From: Hymenolepis diminuta
Taxonomy: Eukaryota > Platyhelminthes > Cestoda > Cyclophyllidea > Hymenolepididae
NCBI GenBank assembly: GCA_900708905.1
Contig: CAADRB010000008.1
Location: 120,968-184,967 of the forward strand
Direction of reading: 5' to 3'
DNA length: 64,000 nucleotides
How positions within the stretch are numbered: the stretch's first letter is position 1; the number at the start of each line of letters is the position of its first letter. Under the pieces are notes generated by a model, which searched no databases, was not told the DNA's origin, and was given only the letters and a program-made list of their open reading frames with translations. Made by a program: the position numbers and the translations under genes. Shown here piece after piece: positions 1 through 14,725 of the stretch.

Positions 1-3000
1 GTCAAAAATTGTAATTTTATTACTCTCATAAAATGCTATTTTTATTTATAAATTTTAATGTTTTCACTTTTAATATTGCCATTTTATCATAAATCTGCAT
101 TTTTCTTCAAAGTGCTGAAAAAAGGTAGCTAAGTTGTTATATTCTCTTTAATAAAATTTCAGTTGTATTTGTTTAACGTTAACGGAGTTAGAGAGAAGAA
201 ACTGTTTTGATTGCTGAATTCATTTTACAAAACAAAATACCGTCAATTGTTGGCTTTCTAAAAGAAGTACTTTGCCATAAATGGAACTTTCTTATCAAAA
301 CTTTTAAGCTCGGTGGTTTGTGGCAAATCGCTTTCACTGTCACGAGCAAGCGACCCAGTGATTATGGAAATTCGACAGGATTAATTCATAAATATTTTGA
401 ACTTTCACACTTTTAGGTACGATTATACTTTGTAAATGAAATTTGGAAAGTAATATATAAAGGAACATATTCGTTATTATAATTTTTAATTTTCCACTTA
501 ACGATATTCAAAGAAATATTTTAAAAATTTAAAAATTAATACGCGTTGAGTGATAGACAGTCGATAGGAAAAATATCATTTTCCGTATCAGTAGCTTAGC
601 TTTCATTTTCTTTTGTCTTAAGAAAATATTTCTTCAAAATTTACACATCTGTCTGTTCGAAGTGCATGGAAACTTTACATTTGCATATGGTTTCAGTGAA
701 ATATCTGCCAGTAAACTAATGCTCCAGTATCCACATTTGAACCAGAGTTTTATAACCACCTGAGGGAATTTATGTACCCATATATTTAAATATAGATATA
801 TGTTAGATATCGCAGCTATACAGAATGTGTTGTTTAAATAACAACAAATTGAAAATTTCCAACACGGATAAAATACTTTAATGTCTAATACAAAACTTTC
901 CACTAAATCACTCAGAAATTGAAATACACGGATTCAGACAGAGGTCCTTGTTCTATTATGATCAAGATCAAGCAGCCTGAACAAATACACAAATTATTAG
1001 GGTTTACTATGATTGATTTCGTGTATCGTTTGAAATTATTTAGTGAAGGCTGATATAAGTACAAAGAAATTTACAAATATTCCTAGGAGAACACGCCTTG
1101 AAGCATTTTTTACGAAGTAAGTCTTTAATGTTCAAAAGAAAATACAAAATATTAAAAAAATTTCGATAAAAACAACCCATAAAACCCTGTTAGTCCATCT
1201 GTTATAAATTTGAAATATAAAATCTTATTTATCATGAGAAATAAAATTGAAAGATTTATTGTAATTATGATTTAATATATACACGCTCTTAATCCTGATT
1301 GAATAAATAAATGGGCAACATCTAAGGGAGGAAAATTATAAATTCTAGCTATAATTTTGTTATTATTATTTATTTAAGTGAAGCTTACAAATACTGTTGT
1401 GTGGCTGTCCAAAGAGACTTGCAGAGAAATTCAGATGAAAACTGAAGTATTTCAGTTGTTGTGAATTATTTAAATTACTGATTTATAATTACTATTTTGA
1501 TTATCGAGGTATGAAATTGTTTAAGAATTGAAAAATTTGCGATCGTTAGCTGGAACAGTGTCATTATAAATATGTGTATTTTCCAGCAAGTACTCACATT
1601 TTGAGAAATTGACATCTGCACGTTGCTTAGCTATTGTTTATCCTTACAGTTTGATGAACTTTCCGCTCGTAATTAGGATTAATTTATGGCAAAATTTCAA
1701 AAAATAAATTTTTCAATTTAAAACCTGGATGGTTAGAATTTTAAAATTTAAGCATTTATTACTTGTAACTTTATATATGGAAGACATGTTTCAAAATTGA
1801 AAAAAAATAGTGAGAATAATTGAAAAATCAATACTTACGGAAAAGGATCGGCAGAGCTCTGTCTTAAATAGAACATCACCGTTGGCGAACTTTTTTGATC
1901 ATGACTCATATTGATAAGAATTAGTCCAATAATGCAAAGAGAATTTCCTCTTTGATCGAAATATACTTAATCGTTAATATTCTCTCGTGCGATTGTAATT
2001 ACCGATTGTTGTGCAAATTGTTATATATATGCACTGCCTTATCGTATCCAATCAAATTTACGAATCAAACACACATTTTGCACAAAGTCATACAAAATCC
2101 ACATGTCGCATGCATGTGTATGCATTCACACCTTCTTCAAGGCTAAACACGAGACTTTTTAGCATAAATTTTGAAGAGGCATATAGGTTATGGATGACGT
2201 GACTGCATATAATTACTCTTCATACATCTTACTCGTGCTCACAAAGAAGCTGATTGATTAGAGAAGTTGAAAGAAACAAGTTTCATTGGCGCATCAATTG
2301 ATGAACTAATCAGGGTCAGAGGAACTTGACAAATTACCTTGAAATTAGAATGATTAAAAAGGCGAGATTAATCAGTGGACATATTGGATGGATAACATCT
2401 GATCACCCCACTATGAAACAGGAATAACGATTGTACTAAGGAGAAAAACATGCTCCACTTAACTTTTAACATGAGTTTACCATCACATCATGCAAATAAT
2501 ATTCAGAGTGATTATATAACAAAAGTGGATTTTGTTAAGTTAAAAAGTTTTGCCTGATTTCAATTTAGTAAATTTCAGCTTACTCCAGTCAAAGGTATGC
2601 AGAAATGAATGGTGCGGAGTGCCTCAATCATCCATTTCAGATGCTAGCCTCAGTTTGTGATTAAATAAATTAGTGCCGGGATGTGAAGTAAGCGGCCATG
2701 AAAACTCTAAGTTAATTCAAGTGCGTGTTAATAAAAATCAGAGCAATTTTCTTAAAAACCAATTTCCTATTGGAATGAAATCCTCAATTATCCTAAAAGT
2801 ATTAGGGACAAAGCAACGCACATTCGATTTCGAGCTTCAGACAAAATTTCATTTTCATGAAATAAATTTTTTTTTCATTTTTCTTTTCCTCCACTCGGCA
2901 ACTATAATATATTAAACATTTATACATCGTTGAGTTCAAATTGTATTTGTTATTAAAAAATAAACGGTTTCTGTTGTCAGTCGAATAGATTAGATAGATA

Positions 3001-6000
3001 ATAAACCTATAGTATACTGATCCCTGAAATGTCAGAATTGAGTGAGTTAGCATCGTACTGCTTTCTGAAGTCTAATACCCACTCTTTCCCCTTCTCTCTT
3101 TTGTGTTTTCCTTGTTTTCTTTTAATATAATGCTAATACTGATTAAACTCTTGCTTTGCTGAATCAGAAAAAGCAGCTGTTGTTTATTAGCTTGTAAGAA
3201 GATTCATAGATTCTTGAAGAGATCCTCTTAAAACTATTGATTATGTCTTCGAAAGATACAACTTTTGAATGAAAGGTAATTTAGCCTATTAGGAAAAGCT
3301 CGGTGTTGTTCAATAGACACTGAATATAATGATTAGGAGCAAATGCGGTAGTAATAGATTTACTCTTGAAAATAGATACACTGAAAGAATTGATTTATGA
3401 AGGTATTCATGACGCAGATCTAATGTATGCATAACATCAAGCTATTTAAAGGGCAATCTGCATTATATAAGTGTGAATGCAATAGAACTGCACCATCGGA
3501 AATTTTATTATCCTAACACAAAGGATATTGATTTACTTAAACCTTTGAGCAAACGTTATTTCATTTGAAAATAACTTTTTTCTATAAGTTCTTCATTTCG
3601 TACTGAAATTTTTATAAATGGGCCATAAAAAAGAAGATTAATCTTTTAAAATGCAAATAGATCAAAAAAGAAAAGTCAAGATTTTCATATTTAAATAATT
3701 ATGCATACGTACATATATAAGGACCTAAGCTTCATAAAAATGGAGCTCAATTTAAAAGAAAAAAATTTACATTTTTATTTGAATGAATTTAACAGACTTA
3801 ATTTGCATTTCCATAAAATTTACCCTTTGATGTTGGTATTACCAACCATAATTAAGTCACCAAAAATCCATAATCGCGAAATTGAACTAAATTTGAAACC
3901 GAACGGTCAAACGATAAAAATTAACATTACGAATTGTTTTTATTAGCAATATCTCGATTTCTGCATTAAAACAATTAACTTAGTTGGCATCAGTTTTAAA
4001 AATTGATTAAAAATATTAATGCTGGAACACTACAAATTTTGTTATTAGTTCTTCTTTGAAAACCGAATTTTTCAGTCCATTTGAGGTATAGAGGGGTTTA
4101 AAATTGGAGATAAAGATTTCCAAATCATTTTGGGAATACGGGATTATAAATTTAAATTGGTAAATTAAATCAGTTGCAATGCTCTATTTATCCACATTGA
4201 TAATTCATCTTGTGTTGTAGAATTTATGCCTCTCCTCATGTCATGGTGCTTTGAAATAAGTATTATTCTACTCTTTCGAATTTTCATTACTATTTTTGAT
4301 ACGTGCCGTGTGCTTTTTAGAAAAGTGTCCTATTATTTTATTTAGAACCCGCAGCAACACAAATATGTTTAATTGTTTCGGTGAAAGAACATCTAAACTT
4401 GGGAGCTTAATAAAAACGTGATAAAATGTTCAGAAACTCTGATCTAATAAGGGATAGAATCATAGTTAAGATTTGGCATCAAATATGATTGTATTTTGAT
4501 TCTTGATTATAAATCTTCCTTGAGTTGTAAGATCAAGAATTAATATTCCCTTTGTATAAAATTTTCCTATTTTTATCCCAATTTCTTTAAGTATCATGAG
4601 CTAATACATTTTAATATCGTATTCCCAACTGATACAGAGGGTATAATGCTGACTAAGTTAGCCTGAGGAAGAATAAAACAATTTAAAACAAATTATTTCC
4701 CTTTATAAATAAAAAAGCACTTTGTTCATTAAAAAGTAACATTTAACTTTATTTACCAATATTTGTACTAAAGTTTTGACCAATTTTTTTGAAATATAAA
4801 ATTATTTCATTTTAGACATCATCTGAAATTGAAATACAAATAAAGTTTCGTATATTTTACATATTCTATTACCAATAATTAAATAACCAGATATCTTGAA
4901 GGGCAAGATCTAGACATATTAGGGTGTTTCAAATCTGATTAATAATAAACATTCTTGAAATCAGCTAGCTTTGCAGTTTTAGAAGCTCACTTTAAAAGAG
5001 TGAATAAAGAATTAACATTTTTTGGTTCTTAAATGTCTTTGCACAAGATATAAAGATATTATATTAATAATGATCACATTTTTCATCAGTTAACAATTAT
5101 AAAACGCAATTTGGCACAAATTTTACTAGCAAATGACGCTAGAGCTTAAAAACACTTTCATTATTGGTCTTTAATATCAATTTTGATCTTCCAAATACTC
5201 TGACTACCGTTTGGTGTTTCAGTTTGGTAGATTTTGTTCACGGTATTCCAGTCTATTACTTCTGCACTTTGAGGTCAGGATTAATGTCATATCACTTTTT
5301 AAAATAATCTTTAAGGAAATACCTGAAATTTAATGCAACTGGAAAGAATTGCATCCTTTAGTATTTGATGTTTAGTCTCTCCGTATCTTTTAAGAGTATT
5401 ATATTTGAGGGTAAATTTTTTGTCTTGAATAATATCGACACCTTGGAACTTTGCAGCACATGTTTAGCTAATGAATTTTGACAAAATTAAACTAATTTCT
5501 GTAAATAATTCAGTGAGCTGTAGTGGCCGTTGCTTAAATTTTTGAAACAAGTTATTGAAACTAATTAACATCTTATTTAGGCAGTTTCGAATATTTAATT
5601 TCCGGTGCACAGTGACTGTTACATAAGGCATTTACTATAAATTTACTGAAGAGCTTAATTTAAATTTAAAATTTTAATCACAAATTATTCGTTGAAGTGT
5701 GAAATCTGGGCTTTATTTTTACCTTTATTCTTATCTCCAAAAAATACTTCTGTGGCATCACATTATAAAAACCATTTTGCGCGATTTTTTAAATGCGAGC
5801 TTCCATCGATCACATCAGTGATAACGCCTGGAAACACAAGGAATATAAAAAATACAATCAGATTAAACTTTATTGGGCTCATTTATATTGAAAAATTTTA
5901 TTTACCATTAGTTAATTATTGACTAAAGAAAACTTTACGGTTATATGAACAACCACTCAAAGAATTGCAGACATATGTATATGTCTTTTTCCTTTCTTTT

Positions 6001-6400
6001 TTCTTTAAATAATAAATTTTATTTCGAAATAAATGGGAAAGAACGGATAGGAAATAATAATTTGTTAGCATTTTCTTCTTCTAAATCACATTATTCTTCA
6101 TACATTATATTTTTTTTGAGTCCACTTTGTTTTCGATGCTTTCTCTAACCTCAATACCCAGACCTTATCATGAATGAATATTACACTGTCTGAATGAAAA
6201 ATTCACATTCGCATGCTTCTGAGATGAATGCAAATTTAAAAAATCCAAGATAAAATTATCCGATTAAACAATTCAATTTTTTTCCCCTGTGTTCCTTTGC
6301 AAAACTTTCAAATTAAAAATAAAAAATATTACTACAACATCAAACAATTTCATACAATTTAAAGACCATTTTGTGAGAAAGTTACATTTATCTATTCAAA
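1..6400. other. AT-rich intergenic DNA, no gene seen
   Basis: I see no gene in this stretch. It is strongly AT-rich, and every open frame is short, low in complexity and rich in F, I, K, L and N codons, as expected by chance in such DNA. No exon with convincing splice sites, no tRNA-like fold and no transposase or polymerase motif was recognised on either strand. It may hold distant exons, introns or decayed repeats that cannot be read by eye. Confidence 0.5.
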
Positions 6401-7123
6401 AAATGCACTAAGAGATCCAAAAGAAGATCCATCGTGGAAGGCTATGCTACCTCCGAGGATTTGAAAGTATGACTCTTGAGTTCTGCAGAATGTGAGTAGT
6501 CGTTTGAGCATTTGAAATATGGGGACGACTCATACCCCATTTACTGATTAGATTAGACATGGTAAAATACCGCTCTGTGGATGCAAATTAATACTGTACA
6601 AATATGTTGCAAAAATGATGCGTGAAAAATAGTCTTAATCTTCAGTTAGATGAACACAAAATTTATCGGATGAGCTTCCAAACATATCTTCGTTCTCCTG
6701 TAAATGATATCTAACTGATGATTCTATAAGGCTTAATTTCATGAAGGCCCAAAGACAGTCGGTAATGTTCAGGTCAGTTCTAAGATTGAAAGTACCTTTC
6801 ATTAAAGCTCAAGCAAAACTGCTTGAAGCATTCTTCGAATGCGTTCTTCTTTACAATTTTGCATTGCAGAGTAAATGGTAACGTATTATAGGCTGTTTGG
6901 AAAATGTTTTGTTGAAAAATGCCTGCGCCTGTACGGTAGACGATAATAACTGCTAAAGTGCTAGCAGAAAAAGTTCCATTGAGGAACCTCATCACACAAT
7001 TACAGTAGGCTTAATTTTTAGGCAAGTCTGTGCAAAAAGTCAGTACAATCGCCAAACCTTTGTTGAGTTGCCAATTCCAAAACTTCGATAATGCAAAATT
7101 TCACGTTCAAAGAGTTAATTTAG

Positions 7124-7432
7124 GCATATGTAAAGCAGGTGTTCGGTGAGGATGGGTGTACTGTTTTGATGCAAAATCTCAGTAACAAATCTATCTCACA
7201 CGCACAACAACAGACCATCACCACCGAAGAAGCAAACATTCCAAAAGCTAACAGAACATATAGTCCAGGGTATGAATGCTACAAGAGCTATGTAAAAAAG
7301 GACGGCTGCGAAATTATTTGTAAACATACCACCCGGAATTTCAATGAAGCCATGCTAAAGAATAATTTTAAACATTATGAGCAGAAATTAAGATACAGAC
7401 AATATAATGATTTTAGAATCCACATGCATTAA
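7124..7432 (+). CDS. Unrecognised open frame, possible exon
   Basis: This open frame of about 100 codons ends at TAA 7430-7432 and is less AT-rich than its surroundings. It opens right after a TAG at 7121-7123, which with the preceding T-rich run could be a splice acceptor (ttaatttag). A second acceptor-like AG lies at 7137-7138 (aaagcag). There is no good ATG at the 5' end, so if coding it would be a terminal exon. The product is polar: an N-terminal part rich in S, Q and T, then a middle with four Cys residues in a Y-E-C and G-C-E-I-I-C setting, then a basic, Tyr-rich tail. I recognise no domain. It could equally be a decayed transposon fragment or chance. Confidence 0.2.
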   Translation, partial: AYVKQVFGEDGCTVLMQNLSNKSISHAQQQTITTEEANIPKANRTYSPGYECYKSYVKKDGCEIICKHTTRNFNEAMLKNNFKHYEQKLRYRQYNDFRIHMH

Positions 7433-10400
7433 GGCACTGACGATCGACATATCCCAAAATCACTCTGACATTACTTAAATAATTTTCATCACCTCTTTTG
7501 TTTAGACGCTCTCCATGATTAAAAATTGCAAAATTTCTAATCTGGCATGGATAATAGTGAAGACTTTTGACATTTTTTTAACAATTGGGGCAAAAATACA
7601 TCTAATTATATTTGGGTCTTGGGAGATTGACATTTTATCCTCATGTTAAATAAAGGCTCTTTTATGCAAATCTTATTGAAAACGCCAGGGTTTAAAAATA
7701 ATTTCTTGCGCACAAGAAGTGGGCACCCTCTAAGTCCAAAATAAAAAAAAATTAAGAAGTGAGAAAAAATTTGTGGAGTTTATTTCTAAAAATTACTTAA
7801 ATATGTTAATATCAATTTTTAAACAAGTTAGATGCAACCTTTTATTCATTATCATTTTTTGATATTTTTTGCTAATTTCACTTTATTAGCTTTCTAGTAC
7901 GTTTTGCTTTAAAGGCATTTTTACTTTGGCTGTCGGATAACTAAGATTAAACCGCAATTGATAATTTTCATAACTTCGGCAGACATAACACAAAATTTTA
8001 AAAAAATCAATAAATTTGTGATGTTTTTTTACTATATTCATGTTTTATCTAATTTTATATGGAAAAGAAAAAGTATTTATCAACTTTAAATATTCTTGGC
8101 TTATAAATTAAAACAAATAGACATCAGTTTGACTTATATAACATGCTATATAATTTATAGATTAGGAATACTAAGCTTTTACATACGAATATTCCACAAT
8201 GACATAAGATAGGATATTTTATTAGAATGAACTCTGCCGCAATTAAATTATCACCATATTTCCATTAATAGAAAAAAGTTCAGTTAAGAAAGCTCAAACA
8301 AATGTTGACCTTTGGAACTTTTTGATCTAGGACATAAATGACAATTATTTGACTTATAACTTGTACAAATTTCGCATGTTTAATATTAAATTAATTTCTT
8401 CGATATTTTTTATCATTCCTGTTTAAATTTTTTTGGATATAATTTTTTATTGTAGGTATAAGATCCTTGACAAGTCAATTTATATTTTAAGTTTGAGCAA
8501 TATCACTCATCTCTCCACCCTTCACAATGTTATATATTTTCCTACTTAATATCTTTTCTGCATATTTAGCTCTGCTTTGCTAATTTGTCTACTTTCCGTT
8601 TTCTGGTTCAAAGATTATCTTATCCATGAACGTACCACGTTAACATAAATTTATTTCCTGTGTTAGCCGAGTCTCTAATGCTGGAGAAGACTAAAACTTC
8701 GCGTTTTCCCCAGGTAGGAATTATATTTCTCAGGCCAAATGCTTCGCTTTATATTTCAGCTACAAAATCATATGTTAATTGAGTAATTTAGTTGTCCCTA
8801 GAATAAAAATGAATTATTTTGTGGCGTTCAACAATGATAAGCTTCTATATTTAAAAGTTTTTGAGCTTTTTTGTGGATTCAAAAGTTTGACTGTGCTCTT
8901 GTTTACTTTTTACGGCTTCTGTTTTTGAGAAATTTTCATTTGTTAATACTAATAAGTTAACCTCGATTACAGATTGATTTTAGAAGAAAATAATGTCCAA
9001 CTTACACTCTTTTAAAAAACTCTAGTTTAACTTGTGGAATAATATAATTAAATGAATTTAAAATGTATCTGATTATTGAACCAATGCAAATCAAGTCCGC
9101 TTCAGTTATGTGCCTAATATATTCAAATTTTAAAGTTCGCAATCTTTTAGCACTTTTATGCTAATCGCACGCATAAAGTACATGAATTTAAATGAAGAGC
9201 AGTTATTCAGACAAAACGATCTCAAACCTAAAATATCTGTCAGCAGCAATTTTCAGTGATCATGTTTTTGACTGACCCGCCAAAAATTATTTAGATGTAA
9301 AGAAATAACTAACTTTAACAAAACTAAATTAACATTAAATGTAATTAAACTATTAAAAGTCGAATGTTTATAGCACATACTTAATGGTTATTGTTCATGC
9401 CCAAAACCATTATGCTTTTCTGCCTTCAAAGTACAGGTAAATACGGAGTTCATTATAACATACTACCGATAAAATTTTTAAGGCAAGTTTTAATGGAAGA
9501 CGACTTTTCCATCTGAATGGGAGCAAGGCTTCCAAAGCAATGAGGAAAAAATAGCTCAAAGCCTTAGTTCCTTTTCAGAACTAATCATCCAAGTAGACAG
9601 TGACGGTTAATAAAAAGAATGCGAAACGCCCATAGAGAAACTGTATGTTTCTTTTCATATTTCAGCTCTTCTTACTACTTATTTATTTAGCTGCCTCAGT
9701 TACCTTTAGAAAACGCCTCTTAAATGACAGAATTTCTCAAATTTTGTAGCATATGCTATAGAAACAAGGTGAAAGATGTATGAATTCAAATTTGTGAAAC
9801 AACAAAAATATTGATGTACAAACGTTAAAAGGGGTTAGTTAACAAGATATGCATTTCCTTTAGATATCACAACTCTTTTCAGATCGGCGATATTGACAAT
9901 CGAATCTTTTTATGGAAATACATTTTTAAACAAGCTTAGTTAATTGCGTTTCTAAAATAAATTTGACAAAAAATAAGCTATCTAATACTAAATCTTGTCA
10001 AGTCATCTTTTATTGATATTTGTGTCTTTCAATTAAGAGCTGAACTCCATTTCATCATTTTTCGGACGCTATTAAATTTAAAACGAAAGAAAAATAGGTA
10101 AGAATAAACTTACTCTCTGTTTATTGAGTCGGAAATCGGGATGTGCTTTTCAGACGCATCCGAAGTTCTCCGGATATTTATAATGGGTGGAGCATTCTGA
10201 ATGTTGGATAGAGACATTTTGCTCGGCGGTGGTTTGTGCTAGATCAGAAAATTGCAAAGGTTAGGTCATAATCAAGTAGTTAAAGCAATAGCCCCACTTT
10301 TCACAGAAAGGACTTTGTCGGTCGTCAGATTATTACTGGCATTATTTGATATAACATTTCAAACAAGAAACGAATCTTACTGAGAGCTATCTACGTACGT

Positions 10401-13154
10401 GTTTCCCTATAACAAGAGATTAACAAACTAATTTTAGTCTTATTCATTCCTGCTTTATAAGTCCCCAGCCGTGAACTATTTGGGTCCACGTGTTCAAATA
10501 TATTTAAACTTCCCAGGGATATAAGATTTTAATTGCATTCGTATTCCTTTATGCATAATTATTTTCCCTAAACAAAAAGAGATTAAAGAAACCTCTTGTT
10601 TAAAACAACGTAAAGCGACGGTAGGAACCTTATAAAAGTTCAATATTTTATAAATGAAATCAGCATTTGAAATAGAGTTCAAAGTAATAATAAAGGAGAT
10701 CTGTTTAGCTGAATTTCGGATGTATTAGTATAAACCCTTATAGTTAATGTATATAGTACTGCTTCAAATGATTAATGACTAATTTTCGGCTGGTTAATTT
10801 AATTGAAAATTTGTTGATATTCGTGGTAGATTATGATTTTTGGCTCTGCAAACCCTGCCCTGTTCAAGTTAAATTTACTGTTGAAAAGTTTTATTTTTTG
10901 GCCTCTAAAAGAATAGTGAATTAAGGTGGCAAAAACGGCTGTGATAATTTAAAAAAAACGACCATTAAGCATTGAATTTGTGGATGATAATTTGATTATA
11001 TTCCAAAGAATGAATTGTAACATTGAAGACTTTGGAACGTGAAGTAATAAATTATCTTTTCATTGATTATACAAAAAATCAAATGAAATAACACACTTGA
11101 AACCTTTTTGATTTGCCTCCTTTATGCCTTATTTCCTATCAAATTCAGTTGATTTATAATGATATTGTATGATGCAAACTTATTTATTAGAACTAATTAG
11201 AGTCCACCCAGGGTCAGTTTTTGTAATTTAATATAGAAAAAGCATACATAATTTATGTAACTGCATATTTTAGCCTCTTGTCGAAATTTCCTAATTAGCT
11301 AGCAGACAGCAGTGAATATGCTTTCCAGGTTATCCTATTAATAGCCCTTTAAGAATATTCAACGCATTAATTTGCAGTGGAAAATGAGATGAAGAGATAA
11401 ATATATATTTAATGTAACTGTACTTTCAAGCATAGCATATTGCAGCTGAGTTGTGTCAGGTATCTAAGTGTTATTTATAACCTAAAACAAAATGTACATG
11501 CCCTAAAGACTGGAATGCATCTATTATGGAGACAAAAATGTATCAATCCTTTGCTTACTTAGCGTTTATTATTCCCAAATATTCATTGTTGTTAAATGAG
11601 GACAAAAATGTTAATAAAATATGGTGCTGTCTGGATTATATCAAGTGGAAAGCTGAACAGTATTTTTGCACAAAAACTGGCATGCACCTTTCCTCTAGTC
11701 ATGCAACTACATACTTAAAATATCTTTACAGATTATACAAATTTTTTGTTAATTAAATATAAATTGATTCTATGAAGCTTCTGAATCTATTTAACCTAAA
11801 ACTTAATTTTTTCTCTCCACTTTATTTTAGAGATTTTCACCGTACTGCGTTTTAGAGCTCTTGTGGTTACTAGTTGAAAACCCTTCAGAATCTCTTTATT
11901 CAATCGTGTAAATAATTACAACGAATACAAACTTTGTTTTGTAACCGTTATGTAACGATAATCATGTCTGTAACAGGAGGAGAAATAAAATGGTATAAGA
12001 CTGGGTTTTGGTCAAAGTAAATAAGTAGACAAAATAAATAGGCCTTTTTTAATCAAATTTATTCCGATTCAGTATCTTTGCTTTAGTTAAAAAGTGTGCT
12101 GCGATTGCGATGCTGTTTGAACCTACTTAAGCTTTTCTTTTAATGATAAAAAGGCAAACAATGCCATATCAATGGTGCTATGCTGAGACACTGATAAGAT
12201 TTGGGGAGTAGATGAACGAAAATATGCGATTTTATGGTTGGTACAAACTAATAAGCAACTCAATCAAGTTATTATTTTTTATTCCACTCAATTCATTAAA
12301 TAATTGCTATTTTTACTATCTACTTACATATTGACTTGATGGTTAACTTAATTTTGACTTTCAAGGAAGCTCCTGGCTTATTTACGCAGCCACATTTACT
12401 TTATGTAGTGTTATTCAGCTCATTAAAAGTCATTATAATGCTTTACAAAACGGGAAAATTTTTCTTCAAGTAGTTATTTAATACTCAATAGTTATAGGTA
12501 AAAAGATTTAAAGTAAATAATTATGCTTTAATAAACGTCTATAAATTCGCTCCCACTGAGCAAAATTAATGTGCAATTAATTAATTATTGTTATTCGATC
12601 CCGCTATGGTCAATAAATATGAATACTTCTATTTAGGTCTCTAAAGCCAAAGTCATGAATTTGGCCGAAATTAAAAAATGTACATAATTGCTGTGAAGTT
12701 TTAAAACAGTAAAAATTTTATACAGTAATTTAATTTGTGTTAAAACCACCATTTATTGAATTCAATTTTACTCACAAATACCATACGTAAATTTACATAT
12801 CTAGAAGATAAGAGAGTTTAAGCTGATTTAAATTTTTTCGCCTTTCTTTGACAGATATTTTATTCAAAATGTCGAATAAACATTTAACGGATATACTGAC
12901 CTTGTTTTACCCCACTGCTCATGCCGTAATGGAGATAAAACTGAATAAACATGTCATGGCTATTTTTATCGAAGACATTATACCACATTTCAAGTTATAA
13001 AATTTGTCAAAGGGGGGTTTTAGTTTTATATAAAGCTTATGCTCTGGCTTCTGACCTCTCTTAGACCACTGTTACACTTCTCTGTACATTGTACGATATT
13101 TGGTATGTTTAGGTGCTATCCCTCGACCAAAATTTGTAAAGTTCATTTTCCACT

Positions 13155-13345
13155 GCCCTTGAGTGGATTGCGGTCAGTTGTGCTGTGCTAAATGCATGTT
13201 TGCTAATCTCATCTACTTGTGCTTGGCTGTGAAAGTTACAAATATACCGAGCGGTATGATCAACAATAAAAATGATTCAACCTGTCAAAATGCTCTATAT
13301 ATAGTCGACACAATATTAATTATGAATCTTGGAGTCAAAGAATGA
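13155..13345. repeat. Diverged dispersed repeat, copy 1
   Basis: The stretch from about 13,175 (gttgtgctgtgctaaat) through the block ctcatctacttgtgcttgg at about 13,208 to 13,345 aligns by eye with 42,290-42,480. There the matching blocks read gttgtgctatgttaaat and ctcatctgcatgcgcttgg, in the same order and orientation. Similarity beyond these blocks is weak, so I read this as an old interspersed repeat rather than a gene. No coding potential is visible, and the 60-codon open frame here is not conserved in the other copy. Confidence 0.4.
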
Positions 13346-14704
13346 AGATTAAAGATTGCATTCAAATCAGAATGTGAATTCCCTCCTTTTCGAAAATATG
13401 ATCTGATTTCAATTAAATCAAGAAATATGATTATACTGTACATTTAATTTTCATATATATTTCATAAATTGTTGGAGGAATTTGCTATATATATCTTATT
13501 CAGACATTTTAATTAAAACTTAGAGTTTTTTGCTGTGACGGTGATAAAAACAATTATTAGATGGCCAGAGTTATTGTAATAGATAGTTGGACTCAGAGTG
13601 TTTTAATGGAGAGATGTGTTTTAATAATATATATTTGACAATCCTGACAAACGATTTATGATATCAAGCAATACATATATTTTACAGAAATATTTGACTC
13701 AAAATTCCTTTAATCTAATTTACACTCTTGCTTTAAATATTATTGGACCGTTATAAATTTTAGCCTTTTTTAACTACGCATTGAGGAGCAAAAAGCGGAC
13801 ACATTGTCATTTATCATTAGAAAATCGGCTGCAAAAATGTCAAGAGTAAAAACGGCGCATAAGTGACGTCAGTAATGTCCACACACAACAAAGGCTACTT
13901 CTTATAATTTTACTTCTGGAAGCGGATGTCAATTGTCATTTGGATTTACCAATTCCTGCTTGGAGCAATGACAAAGATGAAAACATTAGCTCCTTTGAGT
14001 CTGAAGATTAATTATGTAAAACGTAAAGAGCAATAGTAATTAAAAAAAAGAGTAAAATATAAATCTTTAATTATAAGAGGTTGCACTCAATATGATACAA
14101 ATGAATTGGAGGTGACATGATAAACCCTGGTAATGAATCAGATTATTGCTATCTCTGAATACAGTAAATCTAACCTCTCCAATGAACCTCGGAGTCCAAT
14201 GCTGATGATTCAACTCTCTCCTTTTGAAGGTATGTACAACTCAGTGCTACCTTGTTCAAGTAAAAGGACTTCTGATATTTTGATTTCATTGCCCGCTTAC
14301 TTTTGACCTAATTCCCCGATTCGAACATTGCCGGACAAGTTTTTCAATCCTCTTATTAAAATTCTTTCTTTCTTTTTGATAATAATAGACTTTTAGCAAA
14401 TTCCGTCATTTGAATATCTTTATTAGTCTCATGTATCAGTTAGAAAGGGCGAAATATTGCAAATAAAATATAGTCCCACTACTGGCCGTTCACTTAAATC
14501 AAATTTTCGAACAGCTCTGATTATTGCAGTAATGTATTAATTCCAAAACCCACGTCACTAGAATAGAGATATGAATCAGAATATAGACTAACTATAAGAA
14601 TATGGGCAAAGGATTTGTATAATATTAGTGGAATGAGTCCCTTTATACAGTAATTTCTGATGCACTTTAAATTGTCCTCCACCCATGCTCCCTCTTTATC
14701 TCAT

Positions 14705-14725
14705 TATCTATCTATCTATCTATCT
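14705..14725. repeat. (TATC)n microsatellite
   Basis: Five uninterrupted TATC units are followed by a partial unit. This is a simple-sequence repeat that could be polymorphic in length. Confidence 0.95.
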
